A DNA stretch of 64,000 bases, taken from DASWOJ01 sp964250755 (lineage in GTDB: Bacteria > Pseudomonadota > Alphaproteobacteria > Acetobacterales > Acetobacteraceae). Shown here in pieces: positions 18,010 through 28,886 of this stretch; the stretch's first letter is position 1, and each line of letters opens with the position of its first letter. The DNA lies in contig CAXUHB010000001.1 in the NCBI GenBank assembly GCA_964250755.1, positions 62,001 through 126,000 on the forward strand, written 5' to 3'. The notes under the pieces were generated by a model. It was not told the origin of the DNA and searched no databases. It saw only the letters and a list, made by a program, of their open reading frames with translations. Position numbers and translations under genes: made by a program.

Positions 18010-19317
18010 CTAGTTGATGAGGCCGAGGGACTTCATCTTGCCGATCTCCTGCTCGACGCGGGGCAGGCCGCCGGTGGCATAGAGGATGAAGACGCGCTCG
18101 GCCGAGAGGTGGGCGAGGACGGGATTGCGATACTGGGTGTTGTAGCGGGTGACGTCCGCCGGGTCGTAGCCGAACTTGGGGGCAAGGGTGCGGAGGAACA
18201 GCTCGCCCTGGACGACGGCGGGGCCGGTGTAGGTGTAGTCGGCGTCGGAGAGGTTCTGCAGGACGTATTCGTAAAGCAGGTTGGACTGGTTGGGCAGGCT
18301 GGCGAGGACGTTGATGGAGCCGAGCTGTCGGACGGGAGGCAGGCGGAGGCGGCCGAGGGCGTCGCGCATCAGGTAGCCGCGCTCGACCGGGTCGGTGCCG
18401 GTGATGATGGCGGCGGCGCGCAACCAGTTGACGACGCTGAACTCGTTGCCCGCGTTGGGGGCGCCGTGGGCGCTGGCGTGGGCGATCAGGAAGGCGGGGG
18501 GCATCCCGCGGGCCATGCCCTCGGCGACGCCCAGGATGTGGTGGCCGCCGGTCTTGCTGTTGCCTGCAGCGCCCCAGGCGTCGGTCTTGCCGTTGCCGCC
18601 GAAGTTCATCTCGGTATATTCGGAGCCGTCGGCGTTCCACTGGAACACCATCGTCTTGGCCCAGTCGTGCCAGATTGGGGTGCCGACGGCGATGTCCTGG
18701 TCAATGAACAGGTCGGCGTCGGGCTTGCCGTCCGTGCCATCGCGCAGGACCGGCAGGCCGCGGGCGTCCAGGGTGCCATAGACGCGGCGGTAGGTGTCGG
18801 CCAGGTGGGCGCCGCTGGTCATGTTGACGGCGACGTGCATGGGCAGTCCGCCGGGCTGGGAGTGGTGGCCGCCGAAGACGCTGCCGGGGGCGGACAGGTA
18901 GGGCTGGGGCGGCTTGGGGCAGGCGGTGCCGTCGTCACGGACGCCGGGAAAGACGCCGGCGAGGAGGCCGCCGGGGATGCGCCCGGCCTCGGACTCGTCA
19001 ACCAGGCCCTCGGCGACGAGCTTGGCGACGATGTCCTGCTTGCGCTCGGGGGTCAGGTTGGCGCGGCTGCGGATGCAGGTGTCCGGGTTGAAGACGGCGT
19101 CCTCGGTCTCGCGCCGGATGGCGGGGTCGCGGAGGGTGGCGGCCTGGGCGCGGATGTAGGCCATGGCGGTGGTGACGAGGGCGGAGCTGCCGGCGAGGCG
19201 GGCGGCTTCGGCGTTCCAGGGGCCGAGGGCGGTCTGGTCGGCTGTGGCTGGTGTGGCCGCGAGGGCCAGGGCGGCTGCGCCGAGCAGCAGGCGGCGGGTG
19301 CGGCGTGTGGTGGTCAT
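18010..19317 (-). CDS. Secreted protein of unknown function, histidine-rich motifs
   Basis: A 435-residue protein with an arginine-rich signal peptide (TTTRRTRRLLLGAAALALAA) and cleavage near ATA-DQT. The mature domain carries several conserved-looking histidine and aspartate motifs: FGGHHSQPGGLPMHVAVN, GTPIWHDWAKTMVFQWN, KTGGHHILGVAEGM and LIAHASAHG. The H...HD...H pattern could form a metal site like that of HD-type phosphohydrolases, but I do not recognise the family and the order is not a standard HD domain. It is monocistronic as far as can be seen. It is followed by the YbaK/DUF3299 genes on the other strand. Confidence 0.75.
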   Translation of the reverse strand: MTTTRRTRRLLLGAAALALAATPATADQTALGPWNAEAARLAGSSALVTTAMAYIRAQAATLRDPAIRRETEDAVFNPDTCIRSRANLTPERKQDIVAKLVAEGLVDESEAGRIPGGLLAGVFPGVRDDGTACPKPPQPYLSAPGSVFGGHHSQPGGLPMHVAVNMTSGAHLADTYRRVYGTLDARGLPVLRDGTDGKPDADLFIDQDIAVGTPIWHDWAKTMVFQWNADGSEYTEMNFGGNGKTDAWGAAGNSKTGGHHILGVAEGMARGMPPAFLIAHASAHGAPNAGNEFSVVNWLRAAAIITGTDPVERGYLMRDALGRLRLPPVRQLGSINVLASLPNQSNLLYEYVLQNLSDADYTYTGPAVVQGELFLRTLAPKFGYDPADVTRYNTQYRNPVLAHLSAERVFILYATGGLPRVEQEIGKMKSLGLIN

Positions 19318-19474
19318 GTCCGGGGTTCCCGTGCGTCGGTTCTGGGGCGGGACGCTACATGGGATTTGAGCGGAGCGGGGGGCGGGTTCGGGGAAGGTTT
19401 GGTGACAGGTTCGGGGCGGGAATTGGAATGCCCTTCGCCGGGCGGCGGGAAGTTGCTCCAGTTGGGCTGGTGGT

Positions 19475-19530
19475 GCCCCGCTCCGCAGCCAAGACCCCCT
19501 CACCCCGGCCCTCTCCCGGAGGGAGAAGGG
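19475..19530. repeat. Dispersed repeat family A, copy 1
   Basis: It contains GCTCCGCAGCCAAGAC, CCCTCACCCCGGCCCTCTCC and the hairpin CCCTCTCCCGGAGGGAGAAGGG. The same extended sequence recurs at 20631-20690 and 31236-31295; shorter versions are at 36437, 36541, 47961 and 54847. It sits between genes and its hairpin may act as a transcription terminator. Confidence 0.8.
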
Positions 19531-19539
19531 AAAGAGTTG

Positions 19540-19742
19540 CTACTTTTGCGGGCGCAGCACGCTTTCGAGGAGAATGGCGGCCAGGCCGGCGAAGAGGATG
19601 ATGGGGGGCCAGGCCGGGGGAGGGGAAGACGGGGGAGGGCGATCCAGGACAGGGCCAGCCAGGCCAGGATGGCGGCGGCGAGGCTGCCGTCGTCCACGAA
19701 GAGGCCGATGAACTCCGACCATGCCGCCTTCAACCAGGCCAT
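19540..19742 (-). pseudogene. Small membrane protein gene with apparent one-base frameshift
   Basis: The N-terminal frame reads MAWLKAAWSEFIGLFVDDGS, then AAAILAWLALSWIALPRLP: a soluble start and one membrane helix. It then turns into proline/serine-rich nonsense. In the next frame, starting where sense is lost, the same strand encodes PPAWPPIILFAGLAAILLES followed by VLRPQK and a stop at 19540. Adding one C to the C5 run near 19618-19622 would join the two into one protein of about 67 residues with two helices. This is either a real frameshift or a sequencing error in a homopolymer. It starts nine bases after the COG4280-type gene and is probably its partner. Confidence 0.6.
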
Positions 19743-19751
19743 GCGCGGCCC

Positions 19752-20519
19752 CTACCGCGGCAGCGCGGGCACGGGCGCGCGTGCCCGGCACAGGCGGACA
19801 GCCCCGGCGGACACGGCCAGGAAGCCGGCCAGCAGCGCCGGGAGGGACCAGTCGCCGCCGGGCCAGGCCAGGCCCATGCCCTCGCCCACCCAGAACGTGC
19901 CGAAGGCGCACAGCAGGAGGCCGACCGTGAACTTGAGCGTGTTCTCAGGGATCATGGACACCGGACGGTGCAGCACGAGTCCAAGGACGGCAACCAGCAG
20001 CAGGGCGGCTGCCGCGCCCAGGCTGGCCGGGAGAAGCAGCCCGCCGCCTGCAGTGCCCATCGCGACGACAATGAACACGACCTCGATCCCCTCGATCATG
20101 GTGATGTTGAATGCCGTGCGGACGGCAACCCGGTCCCAGCCCCCGCCGAAGGCGCCGATGCCCTGCAGGGCCGCGGCCTGCTTGGCATAGGCGGCATCTT
20201 CGTCGTGCAGCGGGATGATGCCTGCCGAGCGCAGGACCGCCTTGCGGAGCCAGCGCATCCCGAACAGCAGGATCAGAGTGCCCAGGCCGATCTGCACCAG
20301 GTCGCGCGGGATGCGGGTGAAGGAGGGGCCGAGCACCAGGACGATGGCGGCCAGGAGCAGAAGGGCCAGGCCAGCGCCGCCGAGGGCGCCGCGCCAGCCG
20401 CGGACGGCGCCGACGGCGCCGACGGCGAGGATGATGGTGAGGGCTTCGACGAACTCGACCAGCGAGGCCAGGAAGGCCGCCAGGACGGTCGGGCCGGCGT
20501 GGGTCCAGTCAGGTGGCAT
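19752..20519 (-). CDS. COG4280-type integral membrane protein
   Basis: A 255-residue protein with seven or so hydrophobic helices. Two similar motifs stand out: ASLVEFVEALTIILAVG near residue 22 and TMIEGIEVVFIVVAMG near residue 145, each with paired glutamates inside a helix. This internal duplication with membrane acidic pairs recalls the FTR1/LysE-like transporter architecture, suggesting a cation or small-solute transporter. The substrate is not known. A small two-helix protein gene, apparently frameshifted, follows nine bases later. Confidence 0.75.
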   Translation of the reverse strand: MPPDWTHAGPTVLAAFLASLVEFVEALTIILAVGAVGAVRGWRGALGGAGLALLLLAAIVLVLGPSFTRIPRDLVQIGLGTLILLFGMRWLRKAVLRSAGIIPLHDEDAAYAKQAAALQGIGAFGGGWDRVAVRTAFNITMIEGIEVVFIVVAMGTAGGGLLLPASLGAAAALLLVAVLGLVLHRPVSMIPENTLKFTVGLLLCAFGTFWVGEGMGLAWPGGDWSLPALLAGFLAVSAGAVRLCRARAPVPALPR

Positions 20520-20630
20520 TGGTGCGGCCGGGTGTGGTGGTGGATTTGTTGGGCGTTGGGGGAGGGTTGGGGTGGGTGGGCTTTGGAGTGTTGCGGTTGA
20601 TCGGTACGGGGCCGGGTGCTGCCGGCAAGG

Positions 20631-20690
20631 GCTGTGCTCCGCGCCGCAGCCAAGACCCCCTCACCCCAGCCCTCTCCCGGAGGGAGAGGG
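20631..20690. repeat. Dispersed repeat family A, copy 2
   Basis: Near-identical to the 19475 copy, including CGCAGCCAAGACCCCCTCAC and the perfect hairpin CCCTCTCCCGGAGGGAGAGGG. It lies between the response regulator gene end and the COG4280-type gene start. Confidence 0.8.
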
Positions 20691-20711
20691 AGCAGGGCAG
20701 GCTTGTCCTTG

Positions 20712-21098
20712 TCATGGTTCGGCTTCTTCGCGCTTCAGGAGGGCGTCGTCTATTTGGATGAGGAGGCGGGGGAAGTCCACGGGCTTGGGGTGGTAGTCGT
20801 CGCAGCCGGCGTCCAGGGCCTTGGCGCGGTCGCCGGCCATGGCGTGGGCGGTCAGGGCGATGATGGGGGTTGCGGCGGCGGGCGGCGGGCCGGCGCGGAG
20901 GGTGCGGGCGACGGTCCAGCCGTCCATGACGGGAAGGTCCATGTCGAGCAGGACGACATCCGGCTGCTCGTTGTGGACCTGGTCGAGCGCCTGCTGGCCG
21001 TCGTGGGCCAGCACGACGTCGAAGCCGCGGCGGCGCAGGCGGCGGGACAGGAAGTCCCATAGCTCCTCGTGGTCCTCAACCAGCAACACCTTGGTCAC
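20712..21098 (-). CDS. Single-domain response regulator (CheY-like)
   Basis: A 128-residue receiver domain with no output domain. The acidic pocket is in VEDHEE; the phospho-acceptor aspartate is in VVLLDMDLPVMDGW; IIALTAHAM gives the threonine and KPVD the lysine. The start is a GTG with a GGAGA ribosome site. It is strikingly similar to the receiver at 26491 (same HEE-WDFLSRRL and GCDDYHPKPVDF strings), so the two are duplicates. It faces away from the AI-2E-type permease gene and probably works with the hybrid kinase at 23474. Confidence 0.93.
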   Translation of the reverse strand: MTKVLLVEDHEELWDFLSRRLRRRGFDVVLAHDGQQALDQVHNEQPDVVLLDMDLPVMDGWTVARTLRAGPPPAAATPIIALTAHAMAGDRAKALDAGCDDYHPKPVDFPRLLIQIDDALLKREEAEP

Positions 21099-21212
21099 GC
21101 CGACTGTCTCCTGCGCCTGCCCCGGTCCGCGATTTGGTTGCGGGAGACGGCGATTGCATCCAAACGCCGCGCGGCCCGTTCCGTCCCCAGCATCCCGCGC
21201 GAAAGACGACGC

Positions 21213-23225
21213 ATGACGACGGCCCCTGACGAACTGCCTCCCGCAGCGGCGCTGCCAGCTGCCGGGCCATCGCCGGCGCTGGCCGGGACCGGGCGTGGGC
21301 TGGCGGCGCTGAACGGGGCGGCGGTCGTGGTCGCGGCGCTGTATTTCGGGCGCGACCTGCTGGTGCCGCTGGTGCTGGCGGTGCTGCTGGCCTTCGTGCT
21401 GGCGCCGCTGGTGACGCGGCTGCAGCGGGCGCGGATCGGCAAGGTCCCGGCGGTGTTCACGGCGGTGACGGTGGCGCTTGCGGTGCTGCTGGGCATCGGC
21501 GCGGTTGTCGGGCGGCAGGGGACGCTGCTGGCGGAGGGGCTGCCGGCCTACCAGGCGACGATCCAGGAGAAGGTGAAATCGCTTACGGTGGGGGCGGAGC
21601 TGATCGGGCGGCTGAACGGCTCCCTGCACTCCTTGCTGACCGGCGAGGCGGAGGCGCCTGCAGTGGTGCCGCTTACCCCGGGCGCCCCCACGGTGGTGCT
21701 GCCGGGGGGTGGCGCGCGTACTGGGCCAGCGGGCGCAACGCCGGGCGCCGTCCAGCCCGGGGCCGCGGCTGCGCCGGGTGTTGCCGCGCCGGGTGCCGCT
21801 CCAGCCGCCGCGCCTGTGGCGGAGGGCGGCATGGCATCCACCCTTGGGATCGTGCGCACCGTCGCCGGGCCTGTGTTCGGGCCGTTGGCGACGATGGGCG
21901 TGGTGATCGTGTTCGTGGTGTTCGTGCTGCTGTACCGGGAGGACCTGCGGGACCGGCTGGTGCGGCTGGTGGGGCGGCAGGACCTGCACCGGACGATCCT
22001 GGCGATGAACGACGCGGCGCGGCGGCTGTCGCGCTACTTCCTGTTCCAGCTGGGGCTGAACGTGGCGTTCGGGACGTTCATCTGCGGGGGGCTGCTGGCC
22101 ATCGGGCTGCCCAACCCTATGCTGTGGGGGATCGTGGCGGCGGTGATGCGGTTCGTGCCCTACATCGGCAGCGTGATCGCCGCGGTGCTGCCGCTGCTGC
22201 TGGCGCTGGCGGTTGCGCCGGGGTGGTCGTTGGCGCTGCTGGTGCTGGGGCTGTTCGTTGCGGCGGACCTGGTGATGGGCCAGGTGATCGAGCCGCTGCT
22301 GTATGGACACAGCACGGGGCTGTCGCCGATTGCGGTGATCCTGTCCACGGCGTTCTGGGTGTTCCTGTGGGGGCCGGTGGGGCTGCTGATCGCGACGCCG
22401 CTGACGGTGTGCCTGGTGGTGGCGGGACGGCACGTGGCGCCGCTGGCCTTCCTGGAGGTGATGCTGGGGGACACGCCGCCGCTGACAGCGCCGGAGACGT
22501 TCTACCAGCGGGCGCTGGAGGGGAACGCGGCGGAGCTGGCGGCGCAGGCGGAGCGGATGACGACGCCGGCCGAGACGCGCCGGCGGCGCGGGGCGGAGGA
22601 AGCCCCGGCTGGCGCCGGGCAGGGGCTGCTGGCGGAGTACTACGACCGGGTGGCGCTGCGGGGGCTGGCGCTGGCGCAGGCCGACCTGTCGCGGGACGCG
22701 CTGGCGTTCGAGCGGCTGGAGGCGATCCACGTGGAGATCGAGCGGCTGCTGGCCCGGCTGGCCCGGCGGGATGCGGCGGCCCCGGCGGCGTTGCCCCCCT
22801 TGGCGTGGCAGGCGGACGGGGCGGTGGTGTGCATCCCGGCGCGGGGGCAGTTGGACGACCTGGCGGCGACGATGGCGATGCAGGTGCTGCAGGGCGCGGG
22901 CTTCGGGGCGCGGCAGGAGGGGAATGCGGTGCTGGGCGCCGGGCCGGCGCCGGGGCTGGACCTGGGGGCGGTGCGGCTGTGCTGCCTGTCCGTGCTGGAC
23001 CAGGGGAGCAGCCCGTCGGGGCTGCAATACCTGCTGCGGCGGATACAGCGGCGGATGCCGGGGGCGGCTGTGGTGGTGGGGCTGTGGCATGCGTCCGGGG
23101 ACAGCGCCCTGCTGGCGGCGCTGCGGGCGGAGGGGAGCGCGGAGACGATCGTGCTGTCCCTGGGGGAGCTGGTGGCGTTGGCGCGGGCAGTGTCGGCGCG
23201 GGAGCCGGCGGAGGCGCTGGCGTGA
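21213..23225 (+). CDS. AI-2E family (PerM-like) permease with C-terminal extension
   Basis: A 670-residue protein. The N-terminal 430 residues follow the AI-2E/PerM family: two helices (FGRDLLVPLVLAVLLAFVLA), an extended region, then a multi-helix block with VPYIGSVIAAVLPLLLALA, GQVIEPLLYGHSTGLSPIAV and WGPVGLLIATPLTVCLVV. Between helices 3 and 4 there is an Ala/Pro/Gly-rich linker of about 50 residues. The C-terminal 230 residues are soluble, with LDDLAATMAMQVLQGAGFG and an alpha/beta pattern (VVVGLWHASGDSALLAALRA), possibly a regulatory domain. Family members export or import varied solutes. Its position between duplicate receivers and a hybrid kinase suggests linked regulation. Confidence 0.88.
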   Translation: MTTAPDELPPAAALPAAGPSPALAGTGRGLAALNGAAVVVAALYFGRDLLVPLVLAVLLAFVLAPLVTRLQRARIGKVPAVFTAVTVALAVLLGIGAVVGRQGTLLAEGLPAYQATIQEKVKSLTVGAELIGRLNGSLHSLLTGEAEAPAVVPLTPGAPTVVLPGGGARTGPAGATPGAVQPGAAAAPGVAAPGAAPAAAPVAEGGMASTLGIVRTVAGPVFGPLATMGVVIVFVVFVLLYREDLRDRLVRLVGRQDLHRTILAMNDAARRLSRYFLFQLGLNVAFGTFICGGLLAIGLPNPMLWGIVAAVMRFVPYIGSVIAAVLPLLLALAVAPGWSLALLVLGLFVAADLVMGQVIEPLLYGHSTGLSPIAVILSTAFWVFLWGPVGLLIATPLTVCLVVAGRHVAPLAFLEVMLGDTPPLTAPETFYQRALEGNAAELAAQAERMTTPAETRRRRGAEEAPAGAGQGLLAEYYDRVALRGLALAQADLSRDALAFERLEAIHVEIERLLARLARRDAAAPAALPPLAWQADGAVVCIPARGQLDDLAATMAMQVLQGAGFGARQEGNAVLGAGPAPGLDLGAVRLCCLSVLDQGSSPSGLQYLLRRIQRRMPGAAVVVGLWHASGDSALLAALRAEGSAETIVLSLGELVALARAVSAREPAEALA

Positions 23226-23312
23226 TGGACGGCGTCGGGAGGCCCTGACCTGCCGCACGAGGGGGGCGAAGGCTTATGGCTGGCCGGCGCAGTGCTGGCG
23301 GGCAACGGGCAA

Positions 23313-23353
23313 TGGGCGGCGGGCGGCGGGCGGCGGGCGGCGGGCGGCGGCGG
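23313..23353. repeat. GGGCGGC heptanucleotide microsatellite
   Basis: About six tandem GGGCGGC units lie in the intergenic region before the hybrid kinase gene. Slippage in such a run could change spacing in the upstream region. Confidence 0.9.
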
Positions 23354-23473
23354 ATGCTGGAGGCTTGCCGCCCCATGATTTCCGGCCCGCCGCGCCATTC
23401 CAGGTGGGCCGCGCGGGAACGGCGCCAGGCGCACCGCGTAGAAGGGAGTCTGGCCCCGGGGATCCCCTGACCG

Positions 23474-26490
<3,017 letters not shown>

Positions 26491-26494
<4 letters not shown>

Positions 26495-26871
26495 TGCGCG
26501 TATTGCTGGTTGAGGATCACGAGGAGATCTGGGATTTCCTGTCACGCCGCCTGAAGCGGCGGGGCTACGACGTGACGGTTGCGACGGACGGACAGGCCGG
26601 GGTGGACCGGGCGCGGGCGGATCGCCCGGACATCGTGCTGCTGGACATGAACCTGCCGGTGCTGGACGGCTGGTCTGCAGCGCGGGTCCTGAAGGGAGAC
26701 GCGGTGACGGCGGGCATCCCGATCATTGCGCTGACGGCCCATGCGATGGCCGGCGACCGGGAGAAGGCGGTGGCGGCGGGGTGCGACGACTACCATCCGA
26801 AGCCGGTGGACTTCTCCAGGCTGCTGCAGCAGATCGAGGCGTTGGCGCCAGGGGCTGTGGCGCGGGCGTAG
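26491..26871 (+). CDS. Single-domain response regulator (CheY-like)
   Basis: A 126-residue receiver domain whose ATG overlaps the hybrid kinase stop (ATGA), so the two are translationally coupled. Conserved positions are LLVEDHEE, IVLLDMNLPVLDGW (phosphorylatable Asp), IIALTAHAM and HPKPVDF. It is a close paralogue of the receiver at 20712. With no output domain it must act by protein contact, for instance as a phosphate shuttle or a partner of the permease block. Confidence 0.94.
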
Positions 26872-27023
26872 CGGGCGCGGTATGGCGGCAACTGGCGGGC
26901 TCATGCCATTGGGGGCCTGACCTGATCCTTTGCAGGCGTCGCTTGCTGCGGTAGGCCGGCGCTTTTCCCGGCTGTTGATGGGCCTGAAGCCGGTTCAGGA
27001 GCTTGCGCTGTTGGCTCCTGAAT

Positions 27024-27056
27024 TGCCGCGCCGCCAAGCGGCGGCTCGCAATGACG
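27024..27056. repeat. Dispersed palindromic repeat, family B copy 2
   Basis: GCCGCGCCGCCAAGCGGCGG followed by CTCGCAATGACG matches the right half of the 697-793 element. It lies in the 26872-27138 interval between convergent genes, where no coding frame is convincing. Confidence 0.7.
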
Positions 27057-27138
27057 TGGGTTCGACGCGAGGGGCGGCCTCCCATGCAGCGGCGCAACGG
27101 CGGGCTTCCGATGTGGGCACGGCTTTTACGGAATGGAC

Positions 27139-28182
27139 CTAGTCGGGTGATCCCTGGGGGTGCGTGCGGCGCCAGACGGCCAGCAACGCGGTCGGGTCCA
27201 CGCTGGTGTAGCGCTGGGTGGTGGACAGGCTGGCGTGGCCCAGGAGTTCCTGGATGGACCGCAGGTCCGCGCCGCCGGCCAGGAGGTGCGTCGCGAAGCT
27301 GTGGCGCAGGGCGTGCGGGGTGGCGTGGGCTGGCAGGCCCGCGAGGTTGCGGTAGTGCTCCAGCGTCAGTTGGGCGATGCGGGGACTGAGACGCCCGCCC
27401 TTGACGCCCAGGAAGAGCGGCGCATCGGGCTTGGCGTCCGGGTGCAGCGCCAGCCATGCCTGCAGGGCGTCGCGGACGACGGGCAGGAGGGGGACCAGGC
27501 GTTCCTTGCGGCCCTTGCCCATGACGCGCAGCGTGGTGGCGCTTGCAGGGACGTCGCGGACGTCGAGAGCCAGGGCCTCGCTGATGCGCAGGCCGCAGCC
27601 GTAGAGCAGGGTGAACAGGGCGGTGTCGCGGGCCTGGGTGGCGGGCGCCGCCGCGCCCAGGGTGGCCTGGCTGACCTCCGCGGCGACCGCCAGGGCCTGC
27701 GGGGCGGACAGGGCACGGGGGACCGGGGCGCGGGCGCGAGGGGTGCCGAGCAGGCCGGGGGCGGGGTTGGCGACGCCGTGGCGGCGGGCGAGGTAGCGGT
27801 AGAGACTGCGGACGGCGGAGAGATGCCGGGCACGGGTGGCGTTGACGGTGCCGGTCCCGGCCTCCTGCGCCAGCCAGGCGCGCAGGTCGGCTTGTGCGAG
27901 GGTGGCGAGGTCGGCCAGCATCGGCTCACGGCCGAGGTGCCCGGTCAGGAAGGCGGTGAAGCGGCGCAGGCTGGCGCCGTAGGCCGCGGCGGTCAGGGGG
28001 GAGGCTTGGCGCTCCCGCAGCATCCAGTCCAGGAACAGCGCCGCCGCGTCCGCGGCGGTGCGGGGGGGCTGGGGGGCTGGGTCTGAAAGGTCAGGCGGCA
28101 GGGTCGGAGGTCCGGTCCAGCGCGGCGGCGGCGGCGGCGCCGAGGAAGCCAAGGGCGGAGGTGGTTGCGCCGGCGAGGGCAC
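27139..28182 (-). CDS. xerC: Tyrosine recombinase XerC
   Basis: The recombinase domain is complete: an N-terminal SAM-like domain (FLDWMLRERQASPLTAAAYG), the first catalytic Arg in LLYGCGLRISEALAL, the Lys hairpin MGKGRKERLVPL, the HxxR box TPHALRHSFATHLLAGGADL, LLGHASLSTTQRYTSVD with His and the Tyr nucleophile. XerC acts with XerD at dif to resolve chromosome dimers. The start is uncertain: no ATG, GTG or TTG occurs where the family begins (about 28100). The nearest accepted codon is the GTG used here, which gives a proline-rich leader; a CTG at 28101 is an alternative. It overlaps the end of the upstream DUF484 gene. Confidence 0.9.
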   Translation of the reverse strand: MPSPAQPPPPLASSAPPPPPRWTGPPTLPPDLSDPAPQPPRTAADAAALFLDWMLRERQASPLTAAAYGASLRRFTAFLTGHLGREPMLADLATLAQADLRAWLAQEAGTGTVNATRARHLSAVRSLYRYLARRHGVANPAPGLLGTPRARAPVPRALSAPQALAVAAEVSQATLGAAAPATQARDTALFTLLYGCGLRISEALALDVRDVPASATTLRVMGKGRKERLVPLLPVVRDALQAWLALHPDAKPDAPLFLGVKGGRLSPRIAQLTLEHYRNLAGLPAHATPHALRHSFATHLLAGGADLRSIQELLGHASLSTTQRYTSVDPTALLAVWRRTHPQGSPD

Positions 28183-28816
28183 GGCCGTCGCGGGCGGCGA
28201 GGGCCAGCAGCGCCGGGCCGCCGCGGAGGGGAACGCGCAGGAGGGCTTCCCACTGGGCCAGGGCCGCGGCCTCCCCGTGCAGCAGGGGGTGGGGTGCGCC
28301 GGCGCGGACCAGGGCCTGGCGCTGGCCGAGGCTGCCGGCGACGGTGCCGAGCGGGACGGCGGACGCGCCGGGGCGCAGCCCCTCGACGCAGAGGCGCGCG
28401 CCATCCAGGCGGAGGAGGGTGGGCAGGTCGTTGTGGATGGACCAGGTGGGGTCGGGTGCGCGCATCAGGGCCAGCACGGCTTCCTGCACGCGGACGGCGA
28501 AGCCCTCGGCGGCGCGGCGGTCGGCGGCACCGGCGGCGGCGGCCTGGGCCAGGTGGTCGGCGCGGGTACGGGCGGCGGCGAGCAGGGCGGCCATGTGGTC
28601 GGCCATACGGTCCCCGTGGACGCGGCAAGGCGGGTCCATGAGGGGATAGAGGGCGTCCTGGGCTGCGAGCCAGCCGGGGTTGCCGCGCAGAAAGGCCGCC
28701 ACTGCGCCGGGGGTGGCTTCGGGTGCGGCGGAGCCGGGCGCGGAGCCGGACGCAGAGCCGGGCGGGGCGGCGCCGCGTTGCAAACCGGGCAGGGGGGCCT
28801 CATCTGCGATGTTCAC
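28091..28816 (-). CDS. DUF484 family protein
   Basis: A 241-residue protein with a GAF-like fold: VAAFLRGNPGWLAAQDALYP, DRMADHMAALLAAARTRADH, an FAVRVQEAVLALMRA helix and LLRVPLRGGPALLALAARDG. DUF484 genes sit just upstream of xerC in many proteobacteria, as here. The role is unknown. The frame begins at a GTG (NIADEAPLPG) with GGAG almost touching it, an unusually short spacing, so the exact start is not certain. The start is divergent from priA, 70 bases apart. Confidence 0.85.
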   Translation of the reverse strand: MNIADEAPLPGLQRGAAPPGSASGSAPGSAAPEATPGAVAAFLRGNPGWLAAQDALYPLMDPPCRVHGDRMADHMAALLAAARTRADHLAQAAAAGAADRRAAEGFAVRVQEAVLALMRAPDPTWSIHNDLPTLLRLDGARLCVEGLRPGASAVPLGTVAGSLGQRQALVRAGAPHPLLHGEAAALAQWEALLRVPLRGGPALLALAARDGRALAGATTSALGFLGAAAAAALDRTSDPAA

Positions 28817-28886
28817 TCTCCGTTCGCATCGGGGTGGGGCTGGGTGGTATAGTGTGCCGCGCGGGACGGCAAGGGGGCTGGGCGGG

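Noticed and set aside
17923..20190. A 755-codon plus-strand open frame
   Set aside because: It is antisense to the secreted protein and the COG4280-type gene. Composition is dominated by Gly/Ala/Val/Asp with no motif.
20712..23258. An 848-codon minus-strand frame over the permease
   Set aside because: Only the last 128 codons (the receiver) have family motifs. The rest is His/Arg/Gln-rich antisense sequence.
23290..23360. A CRISPR array suggested by tandem repeats
   Set aside because: The units are seven bases with no spacers, so it is a simple microsatellite.
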